Origin: Vibrio caribbeanicus ATCC BAA-2122
Lineage (GTDB): Bacteria; Pseudomonadota; Gammaproteobacteria; Enterobacterales; Vibrionaceae
DNA length: 64,000 nt
Reading direction: 5' to 3'
Assembly (NCBI RefSeq): GCF_000165125.1
Contig: NZ_AEIU01000002.1
Coordinates: 62,001-126,000, forward strand
Shown here: positions 1 through 10,100 of the stretch, piece by piece
Numbering within the stretch: the stretch's first letter is position 1
How the letters are laid out: every line of letters begins with the position of its first letter
Made by a program: the position numbers and the translations under genes
Notes under the pieces: generated by a model
Databases searched by the model: none
What the model was told of the DNA's origin: nothing
What the model saw: the letters and a program-made list of their open reading frames with translations, nothing else

Positions 1-489
1 GTTAACAATTGAGTGTGCAGTAACCAGTGTATAGGCACTTAAAGCACTCTCAGTATTAGACATAAATTGAGGAAAAGCGGCTAAATAAAACATGGAAACT
101 TTGGGATTTAATACGTTCGTTATTAATCCTTCCGAGAACGCTACGCGAAGTGAAACAATTTGGTTATTTCCTGTTGTTACTTTAGGTTGTACTGGACTTT
201 TTTGAAATGCATTAATTATCGATTTTACACCAAGAAAAATTAAATAAGCTGCTCCTAACATTTTAAATATGAAAAATGCTTGAGAAGACTTAACTAAGAG
301 TATCGAAATACCAAAAATTGATAATGTTCCATGAATATAAAATGCAAAAACAAATCCCCAAATGTTAGCGAATCCCGCTTTACGTCCTGAAATAGGTACA
401 GTTTTAGCAATCAGTAGTCCATTGGGACCCGGCGAGATAACTAACAATGCAGCGACAGCTATAAAAGTTAAAATAGTATTTATACCCAA
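1..489 (-). CDS. LysE/RhtB-family amino-acid exporter, partial
   Basis: Open reading frame on the minus strand that runs out of the left edge, so the C-terminus is missing. The N-terminal part shows the LysE-family hallmark SPGPNGLLIAKTVP, then GRKAGFANIWGF and further hydrophobic helices, typical of small inner-membrane exporters of amino acids or homoserine lactones. The first possible start is a TTG at 489..487, because an in-frame TGA lies just upstream in the abutting repeat. That TTG and a GAGG just upstream of it both fall inside the terminal bases of the MITE-like repeat at 481-746. The protein would begin M-G-I-N-T-I-L-T-F, which fits the usual distance to the SPGP motif, so the gene may still be translated. 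The substrate cannot be told from sequence. Confidence 0.8.
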   Translation of the reverse strand, partial: MGINTILTFIAVAALLVISPGPNGLLIAKTVPISGRKAGFANIWGFVFAFYIHGTLSIFGISILLVKSSQAFFIFKMLGAAYLIFLGVKSIINAFQKSPVQPKVTTGNNQIVSLRVAFSEGLITNVLNPKVSMFYLAAFPQFMSNTESALSAYTLVTAHSIVN

Positions 490-746
490 GTAACCTCAAG
501 ATGCTAGGTTCAGCGAGAGTGGAATGCTTTACAGGCAAGGCAACGATTTGAAAATCTAGTCATCTAAATTGAAAATCGTTAACGACGCATGTAAGGCAAG
601 ACAACTCGCCCTTTGGGAGCGTGCCACAGTGCCGATTTCATCGTCAAACAACTTGGTAAGAGTCGACTATTCCGCTGCGTTATTTTCCTTGAACTCAACA
701 CTGTGGCATCGCTCTGAATCCTGCATTTTGAAGTCACTTGGGTATA
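481..746 (+). repeat. MITE-like palindromic repeat, full-length copy A
   Basis: About 266 bp bounded by TATACCCAAG and CTTGGGTATA, which are terminal inverted repeats. Nearly the same sequence recurs at 42530-42796, and shortened or decayed copies occur at several other intergenic places in this window. It has no transposase. The short open frame inside it (569-787) is shared with the copy at 42618 and is a by-product of the repeat. Its left end overlaps the start of the LysE-type gene. Confidence 0.85.
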
Positions 747-849
747 CATCCATATTTGTATTCTTTTGTGCTCCAAATAGCCACTAAAACGACTGTGTAT
801 ATTTTTGCTCAGATAATGCCAGCTTTATTTTTTTGATTCAATATTAGAT

Positions 850-886
850 CAGAAAAGCCGGCGTAATTAATACAATTACGCCGGTG
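850..886 (-). terminator. Rho-independent terminator
   Basis: An 11-bp perfect stem, CCGGCGTAATT / AATTACGCCGG, with a 5-base loop. Read on the minus strand it is followed by CTTTTCT. It sits downstream of the secreted small protein gene ending at 922. Confidence 0.75.
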
Positions 887-921
887 TAACGAAATGAGCT
901 TAAGTTAAGTCAGGACTCTTT

Positions 922-1248
922 TTATTTGGTGAAGATTTCTCGTGTTTGAATTTCTACTGATGAGTCGGATGTTACTCGTATCGATTGAACACCGCCCGGA
1001 AAGTAAACCGTCATTTCACCATTATATACATTGTAAGATGAGGCTTCTCCTAGATCACTCTCAATATCATAGACCACGCGATCCATCCCATATTCATTGG
1101 TTACACATCTGGCGCTTATATTGACAAACCTTTTCTCATCGGCTGATGACCAAGAACCTTCAAGAGGAGAGTGAGAACAAAGCGCGAAAGTATGTGTAGA
1201 AAATAGAGATGCGAGTAGAACAGACGTCAGTATTGTTTTATTTTTCAT
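922..1248 (-). CDS. small secreted protein, unknown function
   Basis: Encodes 108 residues starting MKNKTILTSVLLASLFSTHTFA, a clear Sec signal peptide with probable cleavage after HTFA. The longer start at 1260 (MVIIMKNK) is unlikely, because its own codons form the GGTGA ribosome binding site for the ATG at 1248. The mature part holds two cysteines (CSHS near the new N-terminus and ARCVTN) that could form a disulfide, and it looks beta-rich. Expected to be periplasmic or secreted. I do not recognise the family. It stands alone, with a terminator downstream and no partner gene. Confidence 0.7.
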   Translation of the reverse strand: MKNKTILTSVLLASLFSTHTFALCSHSPLEGSWSSADEKRFVNISARCVTNEYGMDRVVYDIESDLGEASSYNVYNGEMTVYFPGGVQSIRVTSDSSVEIQTREIFTK

Positions 1249-1389
1249 AATAATCACCAATAGGCATGCAAAAAAGCAAAACTAACATATTAAATTTATT
1301 TCATATATGGCTTTTCTCACATTTATAAATAAGATGAATGTGTTTGTTTGTGTTCTGCGTTATTAGTGTTCTTTATGCCAAACAGAGTG

Positions 1390-1965
1390 TTACCTAATTT
1401 TTTGTGCGAAGATATGGCTTACTTTACTGTGCTGGCCTGACATTGTCGGGCAGTGGCTTTGTGTTGAACAGACAATACTGAAATCTTCTAGCAATCTTTC
1501 CAGCTCTTCTTTGGCGCTATGCCACATTGGCAAACCAGTGCTAGAAATAAAACGAATGCTTTGGTCTGAGCAAAACTCTGCCAAATAAATTATTCCTTGA
1601 GGCTTGAGCACGCGGTTTAATTCGGTTAATACATTATGACGCGCGTTTTGATTGGGAATGCACGTGAGGACAGCACACAGAACTATGGCATCAAATTCAT
1701 CATTTGCGAAAGGCAGAGCCTCAGTAGGTAGGTGTCTTAAATCAAGCTTTGGATAATCACTTAAGCCTCGATTAATCATTTCTTGTGATGAGTCAATGCC
1801 AATGATTTTGTTGTAGCCAAGCTCTGATATTTCTTGAGTGATACGTCCGTACCCACATCCAAAATCTAATATGTTGGATTCAAATGGGACAGTCGCGATA
1901 AAAGCATCCCTTGATATGGGTAGATTAAAGTTAACCAGTTCCGCTACATAATCCCAATCACTCAT
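1390..1965 (-). CDS. class I SAM-dependent methyltransferase
   Basis: Encodes 191 residues from the ATG at 1965, chosen because GGAG stands at the right spacing. The longer frame to 2016 lacks a ribosome binding site. Motif I is ILDFGCGYGRITQEI, followed by IIGIDSSQEMINRG (acidic residue that binds the SAM ribose), a LPFANDEFDAIVLCAVLTCI motif II region, and LNRVLKPQGIIYLAEF. This is the Methyltransf_11/25 fold found in cytoplasmic small-molecule methyltransferases. The C-terminal part is short and the substrate cannot be predicted. Monocistronic by spacing. Confidence 0.8.
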   Translation of the reverse strand: MSDWDYVAELVNFNLPISRDAFIATVPFESNILDFGCGYGRITQEISELGYNKIIGIDSSQEMINRGLSDYPKLDLRHLPTEALPFANDEFDAIVLCAVLTCIPNQNARHNVLTELNRVLKPQGIIYLAEFCSDQSIRFISSTGLPMWHSAKEELERLLEDFSIVCSTQSHCPTMSGQHSKVSHIFAQKIR

Positions 1966-2148
1966 GGCTTTCTCCTTAGATATGTCGTAGACAGTTGATG
2001 GAACGTAATGTTTCACGGCAATTTTACTAAAATTTAATTATGATAAACAATGGTTTATTGTTGAAGTAGGTTTAGGACACACACCAATACATAAATTTCA
2101 AAAGGGGGTGTCCAGCATGATAAAAATGGCTTTAGAGATGGATATCGG

Positions 2149-2871
2149 TTATCCAGCAAATTTATAAGTTAGGCCAAGCTCAAAAGAATACCCAAGTTTA
2201 CGTTGCACGATTGGACTCTCGTCATCATGACGTTCTATTCGACCTTTGCTAAGGACGACAAAATTATCAGACAGATCATAGAGCCCAATTAATCCAGCTT
2301 TATAAACTAAGTTTGTCGATGGATTATATTCAGCAAGCCCAGAGGCAAGCGATTCTGCCACACTTACGCCGTAAACATGATTAGATAACTTTTTGTCTCG
2401 CCAATCGACTTCGACAAAAGGGGTTAGAGAAAGATCGGACAATGGCGTGGCAAAGGTTTTGCCGAGGTGCAATTGGAGCTCACTTCCTTGGTGGACGTTA
2501 CTGACGTCGTGCAAATAAGTAAGGCGAGCACCCGGTGTACCAAGTGTCACTCCGAGTTCAAGGCTACCTTTGCGCTCATTGATACCAGTTGGAATACTAT
2601 CAAACGTGTCTGAGACTTCTGAAAAGCGCCAATTTCCTGAAATGCCCAAGTAAGGTAACACACTGACATTGATCAAGCTACCATCGATAAATCCATGATT
2701 ACTGTAATAAAAAATCGTTGGTGTCAGGCCAAAATTTGCGGAATTGTCTGTGGAATACACCGACTGACCAAAGGTACCGCTGGCACCAACAATACCATAT
2801 TCTTGGATGCTTTCTTGAGCAATGGCCATGCTCGATGTTAAAGCTAGGGTTAGGGGCAGTATTTTTTTCAT
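2149..2871 (-). CDS. MipA/OmpV family outer membrane protein
   Basis: Encodes 240 residues with signal peptide MKKILPLTLALTSSMAIA and a GGAA ribosome binding site. The mature protein is a run of amphipathic beta strands (YYSNHGFIDGSLINVSVLPYLGISGNWRF, then KLGYSFELGLTYKFAG) ending in an outer-membrane strand, as in the MipA/OmpV family. MipA in E. coli scaffolds murein synthesis enzymes; OmpV-type proteins in vibrios are abundant outer membrane proteins linked to osmotic conditions. Which role applies here is not visible. Length is typical for the family (about 240-260 aa). Confidence 0.85.
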   Translation of the reverse strand: MKKILPLTLALTSSMAIAQESIQEYGIVGASGTFGQSVYSTDNSANFGLTPTIFYYSNHGFIDGSLINVSVLPYLGISGNWRFSEVSDTFDSIPTGINERKGSLELGVTLGTPGARLTYLHDVSNVHQGSELQLHLGKTFATPLSDLSLTPFVEVDWRDKKLSNHVYGVSVAESLASGLAEYNPSTNLVYKAGLIGLYDLSDNFVVLSKGRIERHDDESPIVQRKLGYSFELGLTYKFAG

Positions 2872-3106
2872 CGTTTCTTCCTTGTCTTCTCAAGCAAAAT
2901 TATTGGAAATCGCTTGGGTTTAGCCAAGATAAAGAACGGAGAGAGAAATTTTTTATTTCATTTTTATTATCAATTTTATTGATAGTGGCGATAAGAGACA
3001 AAATTTTGAGTCACTTGAAGTGCAGCATCATGGATATCAGAGTCGGTGCCTCCAATGATCAGTGACACCTTTTATTGACTTGCGACTTATGGGCAGATAG
3101 GTTTTT

Positions 3107-3430
3107 CTAATCTAGGCCAGCTAAATAGGTTTTGGCACATTGACCAACAAAACTTCGTCCTGCGTTATCCCCAGCTACCCACTCATCGATAGAAAATAAG
3201 TCAAAAAGACCGACCTTAATTAAGGTGGGAACGGCAAGGTTTAACTCTTTTTCCACTTGCCCACGCTCACCTAGGTTATATAAGTTCACGTTGTGAAGCA
3301 TAGTGGCGACCGTTCCGGTTTGGACCTTGCTACCATCTTTAAGGCGCACAGAGGGCAAAACCTCGCCCTTACTAATGATTTTTTGGTTCACACTTGAGAG
3401 TGCTTCTGAATGTTTAATATGCTCTGTCAT
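3107..3430 (-). CDS. conserved protein of unknown function
   Basis: Encodes 107 residues from the ATG at 3430 (MTEHIKHSE); a start at 3442 would add four residues, and neither has a strong ribosome binding site. No signal peptide or membrane segment. The central stretch LKDGSKVQTGTVATMLHNVNLYNLGERG and the end WVAGDNAGRSFVGQCAKTYL look like a conserved globular domain that I believe is widespread in proteobacteria as an uncharacterised family. It lies downstream of, and on the same strand as, the NimT-like transporter gene, with a hairpin in between. Confidence 0.6.
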   Translation of the reverse strand: MTEHIKHSEALSSVNQKIISKGEVLPSVRLKDGSKVQTGTVATMLHNVNLYNLGERGQVEKELNLAVPTLIKVGLFDLFSIDEWVAGDNAGRSFVGQCAKTYLAGLD

Positions 3431-3477
3431 CTGAATTCTCATCGTCGGTAAGATTAATCAGACTTTACCCTATGCTT

Positions 3478-3507
3478 AATAGTGTCGCTTCGTGTTTTGC
3501 GACACTC
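3478..3507 (-). terminator. possible hairpin terminator after the MFS gene
   Basis: An 8-bp inverted repeat, AGTGTCGC / GCGACACT, with a 10-base loop just past the stop of the MFS transporter. It lacks a convincing T-run, so termination here is uncertain. Confidence 0.4.
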
Positions 3508-3554
3508 TATATCGTCGATACGACAACTATTAGGCTGAGCATGAATATCACCAG

Positions 3555-4766
3555 TTAGTTGACGCTTTTTGTTTGAATAAGCTGTGGCTTGCTGGCAATA
3601 AATGCGATGAAGGTCCACAGGATAGATAGCAATGTGATAGCGACAAGAGGAATGTGCCAAGAATGAAATTGTTCATGCAAAGCACCAAAAAGAATCGGGC
3701 CTGTCGAAGCTAGCAAATATCCGACACATTGTGCCATTCCTGAAAGTGCAGCGGCTTGATGAGCATCTTGAGTTTTAAGGCCAATCAAAGAAAGACTTAA
3801 AATAAACCCTCCACCAAGGCTAAAACCGATAGCAAAAACCCAGAACAGCGCAAGTTGTGGAAGAACGATCAACCCAAGCAATCCCAGTATTGACCAAACG
3901 CAAGTGATGCCTGCAAGGCCACGTTTATCTTTTATTTTCGCCATTAGGGGAATGAGCACAATTGCTGGGATCGCGGTGGCTAATTGTAACATCCCATGTA
4001 AGAAGCCTGCTTCGCTTTCCGAGTAACCTTTTTCAACTAATACGCTAGGTAACCAGCTGATCAATATGTACATCATAAAAGAATTAATGGCGAGGTAAGC
4101 CGTTACTTGCCAAGCTTCAATTGAGCGCCAAAGGTAGCTATGGCTATCAATTTCAGCGGTATCTTTGCTCGGTTTGGTGTGGTTTCTGAGTTGGGGAATC
4201 CAGAGCAATATCGCGAGTAGCGGAAAAATCATTACCGTCGCGAGTGATATTCCCCAGCTTGGGATAGTACTGAAATGCCCATCCGATACCCATACCATGA
4301 TGGGGTAGGCGGAGCTGGCACTAAGCGTTGATGCGAGACCCATCATCAGAACATACAAAGAGGTGATTGTGGTGACTTTTCGTGGAAAGTCTCTTTTTAC
4401 TAAACTTGGCAAAAGTACATTGCCAAAGGCGATCCCTACGCCAATAAATGCAGTACCAATGTAAAGATCAATAATGGTGCCCAGTGAACGCAGACCAAGG
4501 CCAAACGTGATTAATATCAGTGCTAGCATAAGTGCTAGCTCCAAACCAATTTTGCGAGCAATCGAAGAAGAAATTGGTGAGAAAATCGCAAAAGCGATTA
4601 AGGGTAAAGTGGTGATAAAGCCGGCAAGAGTTGGTGATAAATTAAGGTCGTGTGATATAACCTCAAGAATAGGTCCTACGCCAGTGATGGGGGCTCTTAG
4701 AGCACTTGCGATAAATAATATACCAAAGATGACGAGGAAAGGGCGTTGGGCACTGCTGTTTGACAT
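3555..4766 (-). CDS. MFS transporter, CynX/NimT type
   Basis: Encodes 403 residues from the ATG at 4766, placed 8 bases after GGAG. The frame can be extended to a TTG at 4772, but that is worse spaced. About 12 hydrophobic segments. N-terminal features such as ALRAPITGVGPILEVISHDLNLSPTLAGFITTLP are typical of the CynX/NimT branch of the major facilitator superfamily (cyanate and 2-nitroimidazole transport in E. coli). It is divergent from an AraC-type regulator at 4859, the same arrangement as nimT-nimR, so it is probably an efflux pump controlled by that regulator. The real substrate is unknown. Confidence 0.85.
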   Translation of the reverse strand: MSNSSAQRPFLVIFGILFIASALRAPITGVGPILEVISHDLNLSPTLAGFITTLPLIAFAIFSPISSSIARKIGLELALMLALILITFGLGLRSLGTIIDLYIGTAFIGVGIAFGNVLLPSLVKRDFPRKVTTITSLYVLMMGLASTLSASSAYPIMVWVSDGHFSTIPSWGISLATVMIFPLLAILLWIPQLRNHTKPSKDTAEIDSHSYLWRSIEAWQVTAYLAINSFMMYILISWLPSVLVEKGYSESEAGFLHGMLQLATAIPAIVLIPLMAKIKDKRGLAGITCVWSILGLLGLIVLPQLALFWVFAIGFSLGGGFILSLSLIGLKTQDAHQAAALSGMAQCVGYLLASTGPILFGALHEQFHSWHIPLVAITLLSILWTFIAFIASKPQLIQTKSVN

Positions 4767-4858
4767 AAACAAAACTCCTTATTAATAGAAAAATACTACT
4801 CTCTTAGTTAGAATCTGAATTTATTGATATTGACAATTTATTGCTAAAAGAAGACAAA

Positions 4859-5638
4859 ATGGCGAATTCAATTCCGAGTGGCTTTTTTAATCCAGATGCG
4901 TATCAGCAAACTGTGGTTGCATTGAGGCTTACTGAGGCGGAGCAAAACGAAGTGCCGTTTCATCAGCATCGTAAAGGACAATTGGTGATGCCTTTGTCTG
5001 GTTTTGTGAAAAGCCGAATAGAAGATGCAATTTGGATGGTGCCGCGTCATTGTGCGGTATGGATACCGAGCAAAATGCCTCACAGTAATTATGTCGCCAG
5101 TCGCTCTGATATTTGCATGTTGTTTGTTGATCCCGATATTGAGGGATTACCAGAGAAAACTTGTACCTTGTCTGTCTCTCCTTTGCTACGAGAACTGGTG
5201 GTTAAACTCGCTAGCGAGGATAAAGATTATGATCAGCAAGGTCGAGTAGGGCGGTTGGCTGAGGTGTTAATCGATGAGCTGGTGAGCATGCCAACTGAGC
5301 GTTTTGAGTTTCCAATCCCTAGTGAACCGAGGTTAAATAAGCTTGCTTACTGGATGCTCGAAAAGCCAAATAATCAAACCAGTATCAAACTCTGGGCACA
5401 GAGATTAGCAATGAGTGATCGCACCTTATCTCGTTTGGTTAAACAAGAGCTGGGTATGACGTTCGGTCAATGGCGAGCCCAACTTCATGTGGTGGTCGTG
5501 CTACAAAAATTATCACAAAAGGAGACAGTGCAGCGTATTTCAGAGGACCTTGGCTATGAGTCAGTTAGTGCATTTATCACTTTTTTCAAAAAGATGTTTG
5601 GAAAGCCGCCCGCCCAATACATGAAAGGTTTTCAGTAG
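4859..5638 (+). CDS. AraC-family regulator, NimR-like
   Basis: Encodes 259 residues from the ATG at 4859; the frame reaches a TTG at 4841, but the ATG is preceded by AGAAG. The N-terminal half is a cupin-like sensor (EVPFHQHRKGQLVMPLSG). The C-terminal half holds two helix-turn-helix motifs: SIKLWAQRLAMSDRTLSRLVKQELGMTFGQWR and VQRISEDLGYESVSAFITFFKKMFGKPPAQY. The pattern matches the NimR/YeaM subgroup, which regulates an adjacent CynX/NimT-type transporter. The 92-bp gap to the divergent MFS gene should hold the shared operator. Cytoplasmic DNA-binding protein. Confidence 0.85.
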   Translation: MANSIPSGFFNPDAYQQTVVALRLTEAEQNEVPFHQHRKGQLVMPLSGFVKSRIEDAIWMVPRHCAVWIPSKMPHSNYVASRSDICMLFVDPDIEGLPEKTCTLSVSPLLRELVVKLASEDKDYDQQGRVGRLAEVLIDELVSMPTERFEFPIPSEPRLNKLAYWMLEKPNNQTSIKLWAQRLAMSDRTLSRLVKQELGMTFGQWRAQLHVVVVLQKLSQKETVQRISEDLGYESVSAFITFFKKMFGKPPAQYMKGFQ

Positions 5639-5820
5639 CAGAACTGTCCATGTATTGACAAAACAGAGTGGTAAACGACTATTGTCATAAGGAGTTCACT
5701 CACTTCTCTACTCATTTTAAACAAAAGCCAGCGGTAAACCATTAACCCTTAATACAGCGAGCTTTCGGTCATTTGGAGTACAAAATAATGGTTACTATGC
5801 TCAATGACTGTGCAAGTACG

Positions 5821-5936
5821 GCCGATTTCATCGTCAAACAACTTGGTAAGAGTCGACTATTCCGCTGCGTTATTTTCCTTGAATTCAACACTGTGGCATC
5901 GCTCTGAATCCTGCATTTTGACGTCACTTGGGTATA
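5821..5936 (+). repeat. MITE-like repeat, right-half copy
   Basis: About 116 bp nearly identical to the right half of the copy at 481-746, starting at GCCGATTTCATCG and ending CTTGGGTATA. The left half is missing. It lies in the 507-bp gap between the AraC regulator and the OmpA-family gene. The rest of that gap (5639-5820 and 5937-6145) shows no gene I can support and should carry the promoter for the downstream pair. Confidence 0.85.
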
Positions 5937-6145
5937 TTACTATCCTAACGGGCCTTACATTCAAACTGAATTTTCCTGAATAATGTGGTGTCTAAGTGAG
6001 AGTTAGCGAATTTTCATGGGTTAATTCTTATGAAATATTCGTTTTATAATAGATTCTGAAAAATCCTCAAAATCGTTGTTTTTAGTTCTATCAAAAAAAT
6101 AAGGTGTGTGAATAAAGTCAAAAAATAAAAATTGAGCTTATTTAC

Positions 6146-7177
6146 ATGCATCGTCTTCATTGTAAGCAGCTTCAGAGAGCCTCTCTAGCTGCCTTTCTCT
6201 TCTTTAGTCATGGCAGTATTGCGCAGATTTATGTGACTCCCTCGTTAGGGTTGTCACATTTTTCAGGGGGGTGTTCGTCTCAACGTATTGAGTGCGAAAA
6301 ATCGAGTTCAGCGGTCGGAGCCGTCCTTGGTTACCAAGCTTTTCCTCACTGGGCTGTTGAGCTGGGCTATCAACATTATGGAACCGTAAATGCTAAGTAT
6401 CCTGCGATTGGTAGTCCCAATCACTCTGTTGATTACTCAGCGGAGATACAAGGTATCGAGTTTGGTCTATCGCGTAAGTTTTCGTTCACTTCTACGCTAG
6501 ATGGAAGTCTTTCTGCTGGAATGTCTGCTTGGTTTGTGGACATGGACGGCCGAGAGCTTGCCTATTCAGTTGAACGTTCAGCTGATGGTTTTTCTCCTTA
6601 TTTACGTGCTGAGTTAGGATACGCTTTATCCCAACATCTGCGCCTGAAAACGGGAATTAAATGGATTAGTTCAGTTGGTTCAGATCAAACGGGCAAATCT
6701 GAGATATGGCAGCCTTTTATCGGTCTTTCTTACGCATTTGGTTCATCAAGCAAGATGTCTGCGCCTAGTCAGCATCAAGAGGTAAATGTATCGAGTTCAA
6801 TGGAACACGTGACAAATGTCGATGCAGGGGAAAGCGCGAACACAGTTCAGGAAATAACCATCTATTTTGAGTTCGACAACAGCAAATTGAGTTCGGTTTC
6901 TGAAAAAAAGCTGAAAGCCTTTGTCAGCACTGTTTTGCCGAGCCAACAAATCTCTATCTTCGCTTCGACAGATACTTTGGGCTCTAAAATCTACAACGAC
7001 AAACTCTCATTCAAACGTGCTATGTCGGTACGCACGATATTGCTCGAAAGCGGACTTGATAAAAGCCAGATAGAGATTATCGCTCTGGGTGAAAGTCACA
7101 GCGCTTCAGCGAAGCCTGCTACGCGCCGATTCACCAAGGTCATCATTCACGAAAAAGAAGCCGCAACATCATTGTGA
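6146..7177 (+). CDS. OmpA-family outer membrane protein
   Basis: Encodes 343 residues. An N-terminal signal peptide (ASLAAFLFFSHGSIAQ) precedes an eight-strand type barrel domain (about residues 27-195, QIYVTPSLGLSHFSGG to EIWQPFIGLSYAFG). A linker and a C-terminal OmpA/MotB peptidoglycan-binding domain follow (about 235-335), with ITIYFEFDNSKLSS and the conserved ALGES. It differs from the usual Vibrio OmpA in having CSSQRIEC near the barrel start, a possible disulfide. Only 16 bp separate it from the large lipoprotein gene, so the two are probably co-transcribed. It may anchor or assist that surface lipoprotein (inference). Confidence 0.85.
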   Translation: MHRLHCKQLQRASLAAFLFFSHGSIAQIYVTPSLGLSHFSGGCSSQRIECEKSSSAVGAVLGYQAFPHWAVELGYQHYGTVNAKYPAIGSPNHSVDYSAEIQGIEFGLSRKFSFTSTLDGSLSAGMSAWFVDMDGRELAYSVERSADGFSPYLRAELGYALSQHLRLKTGIKWISSVGSDQTGKSEIWQPFIGLSYAFGSSSKMSAPSQHQEVNVSSSMEHVTNVDAGESANTVQEITIYFEFDNSKLSSVSEKKLKAFVSTVLPSQQISIFASTDTLGSKIYNDKLSFKRAMSVRTILLESGLDKSQIEIIALGESHSASAKPATRRFTKVIIHEKEAATSL

Positions 7178-7193
7178 TAATGGAACTACCAAT

Positions 7194-10100
7194 ATGATAA
7201 AACACATAATCCTTAGCTTTTGTATCCTATTACTCACTGCTTGTGATGGCTCGGGTGGTCTTCCAAGCCAAGATGACCAATCAACGACACCGAGTGAGCA
7301 ACCGTCTACTCCAATTTTAAAAGTACAGACATTACCAACCTCAATAACCTCTGATGCCTCGGTAACGGTAACCGGTATTGCTTGGGATGACACCTCAGAT
7401 ATTAACGATATCGTATGGAACAGCGATCATTTGACCTTGGTCAGTCAAACACTTGAGCAACAAATACAAGATTCTAAAGAACATCCGGTTCATTACACCG
7501 CGATCTTTAAAGCCGATCATGTATCGGAGGCGACTCCAGCATCGATTCATGGACGTGCGATTTCAAAATTGACTACGCAGAGTGAATCCAAAGACATCGA
7601 TTTTACCATTGAAGTCCAGACTAATCCGATTGTTTCAAAGCCTAATGTAACCTTTGTCGGTGACCTTGCAGATAAGCGCGTTCTCCACCCACAAGAATCG
7701 TTTAAATTAGTAGTCAATACGTATAGTAAAAATGCGAATGTAAACACCATTCAATGGGAGTCTGATAACAAAAACTTAACGCTGACAACGTTCGACAAGG
7801 TAGCAAAAGGAAGCAGTGATAGTGAGGAAGAGCCACTATTGTTGACCGCAACCTTTGTGGCTGAAAAGTTGACATCAGTTGATAATGCAAAGATCAAGGT
7901 CACGGTAAAAGATGATGGTGAAAATAGTGAGTCAACAACACGACAACATCATGTTGAATTGCGCCCTTGGTCAAAACCACAGGTGGTTTTGAAGATACCG
8001 AGCACAGTTAAAGCAGGTGATAAGTTAGCGGTAACGTTAGAGGCCTATGATATTGAGTCTGACGTGAATAAGGTTGAGTGGTTCACGGATAATGAATCGG
8101 TAATCATTATTCCCCAAGTCGGTGAAGGTGGTGATTTTGGCAAAGACTCTAAGGACAGTCCGCTCAAGGTTGAAGCTGAGTTTCTGACTAATGACAACAT
8201 CACCATCGATCATGCGGTTAATATTTGGGCGGTAGTTAGCACACCAAATGAAAGTACTGCGACAGAAGCTCACCTAGTGACGGTGCAGCATGCGATCGCA
8301 CCAGTCATATCTAAGCCTGTTGTGACCTTTGCGTCCGAGACGCCTCAAAGGCCTAGGTTGAATCCAACCAAGGAACTTACCGTTACGGTTAATACCTACA
8401 GTATTAACGCTAATGTGAGCTCGATAAAGTGGCAAAGTATGAGTAAGGACTTAGTGCTTAAAAATGCCCAAGTAATCTCGAGTGGCAGTCAGGACAGCAA
8501 AGAGCATCCTTTGTCTTTATCTGCGACATTTGAAGCACAAGATTTTAGTACGCCAAGTAACAGTCAAATCACTGTCACGGTTAAAGATGATGCTAATAAC
8601 TCTTATCCTGAAACCAAAACGCTCGATGTCGACCTACAACCTTGGTCTGCTCCAACGATTGTTGACTTTCATGTGCCTTCGGAAGTCTTATCTGGAAAGG
8701 ATTTGGATGTAACTTTGATCGCTTTTGACCAAGAAGATGATATCGAAAAAGTGGAATGGTTTACTGATAAAGCGAACTTCATGACGCCACCAGGTCCTTC
8801 GCTGGTCCCTGAGGAGACGCACGATTCACAACAGTCGCCATTTACGTTCGATGGAGACTATGTCAGCGGTGGGAAGTTATCTAAAGATGAGGATGTGACG
8901 GTATGGGCAAAGATCACTACTCGCCATGGTCAATCAGCAACTACAGCAAAAAAAACGGTTGTGGTCAAACAACTTACCAGACCTGTGGTTACAAAAATTA
9001 CCGATGCTTTCGATGGTGTACATGCTCATCTGAACTCTGATCAACCTAAGCAAGATAAAGATCATATTATCTTATCTGCCAAAGCGAATGCGAAGCCAGC
9101 CAGTGAACATGGTGAAGGTGAGGTAAAGATAAACTCTTACTATTGGTCACAATCATCGGATGATCCGATTAGCCTCAATATTGACTCGTCGCCACAAACC
9201 ATAGGTGCTCCTGATAGTGAGGCTGACATTCCACCATTAGCCATCACATTGCCAGATACCGGAAAACAAGGCTCAGAATCGCCGACAGATTATCACATCA
9301 GTTTGGTAGTGGTTGATGAGCGGGGCGTAGAGAGTAAGGCAAGAGAGTATACACTGAGCGTGAATCCTCTTACGCAACTAAGAGTGATGACTGCAAACGT
9401 CTTCTTAATTAATTCAACAACCGTTGGTGGGAATGCGAAGGATGAGAGAGTCGAAGAATACTTAAAGCTAAAAAATGATCTCTTTGGTTTTACTGATGTG
9501 GTTGCACTTACAGAAGTTTTTAACCAAAAACATGCGGATAAGTTTGCAAGCGGATTAGGTCTGAATTACCACACACCAATTTTGGGTACTGAAGGTGATT
9601 GGAATTTAACCGAAGATAACCATAGTATTCTAAATGGAATTAAAAGTGGTGGTGTGATGGTGTTGAGCCGTTACCCAATTCTATCTAAATCTCAGCATAT
9701 CTTTTCTTCCTTTTGTGCTGAAGACGGTTTAGCAGCAAAAGGATTTATCCACGTTAGGATCAAAAAGGATTGGAAGATTTATAATGTTATCGCGACACAT
9801 ACACAAGCTGACCCTAGTGTTTTTAGTTGTTCAAATGCCAATCAAACCCGTCTTGCTCAATTGGCAGAAATTAATGACTATATCGACAGAAAAATTACCG
9901 ATAAAAGCGAATATGTGTATATCCTAGGTGATATGAATATTGATAAGTATGACTCTTCGACCTATGCGAAGATGTTAACAAGTTTGCATGCGCCTGAGCC
10001 TGTATACCGAGGAATGAGGTATTCATGGGATTATGAAAAAAACTCTCTAGCATTTGCGTACAACTACCGTTCGAGTTATGTCCAGAACCATGCTCCACAG

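Noticed and set aside
569-787. Open frame of 72 codons in the first repeat
   Set aside because: The same frame appears in the other full repeat copy at 42618 and lies wholly within the MITE-like sequence; it has no ribosome binding site or domain.
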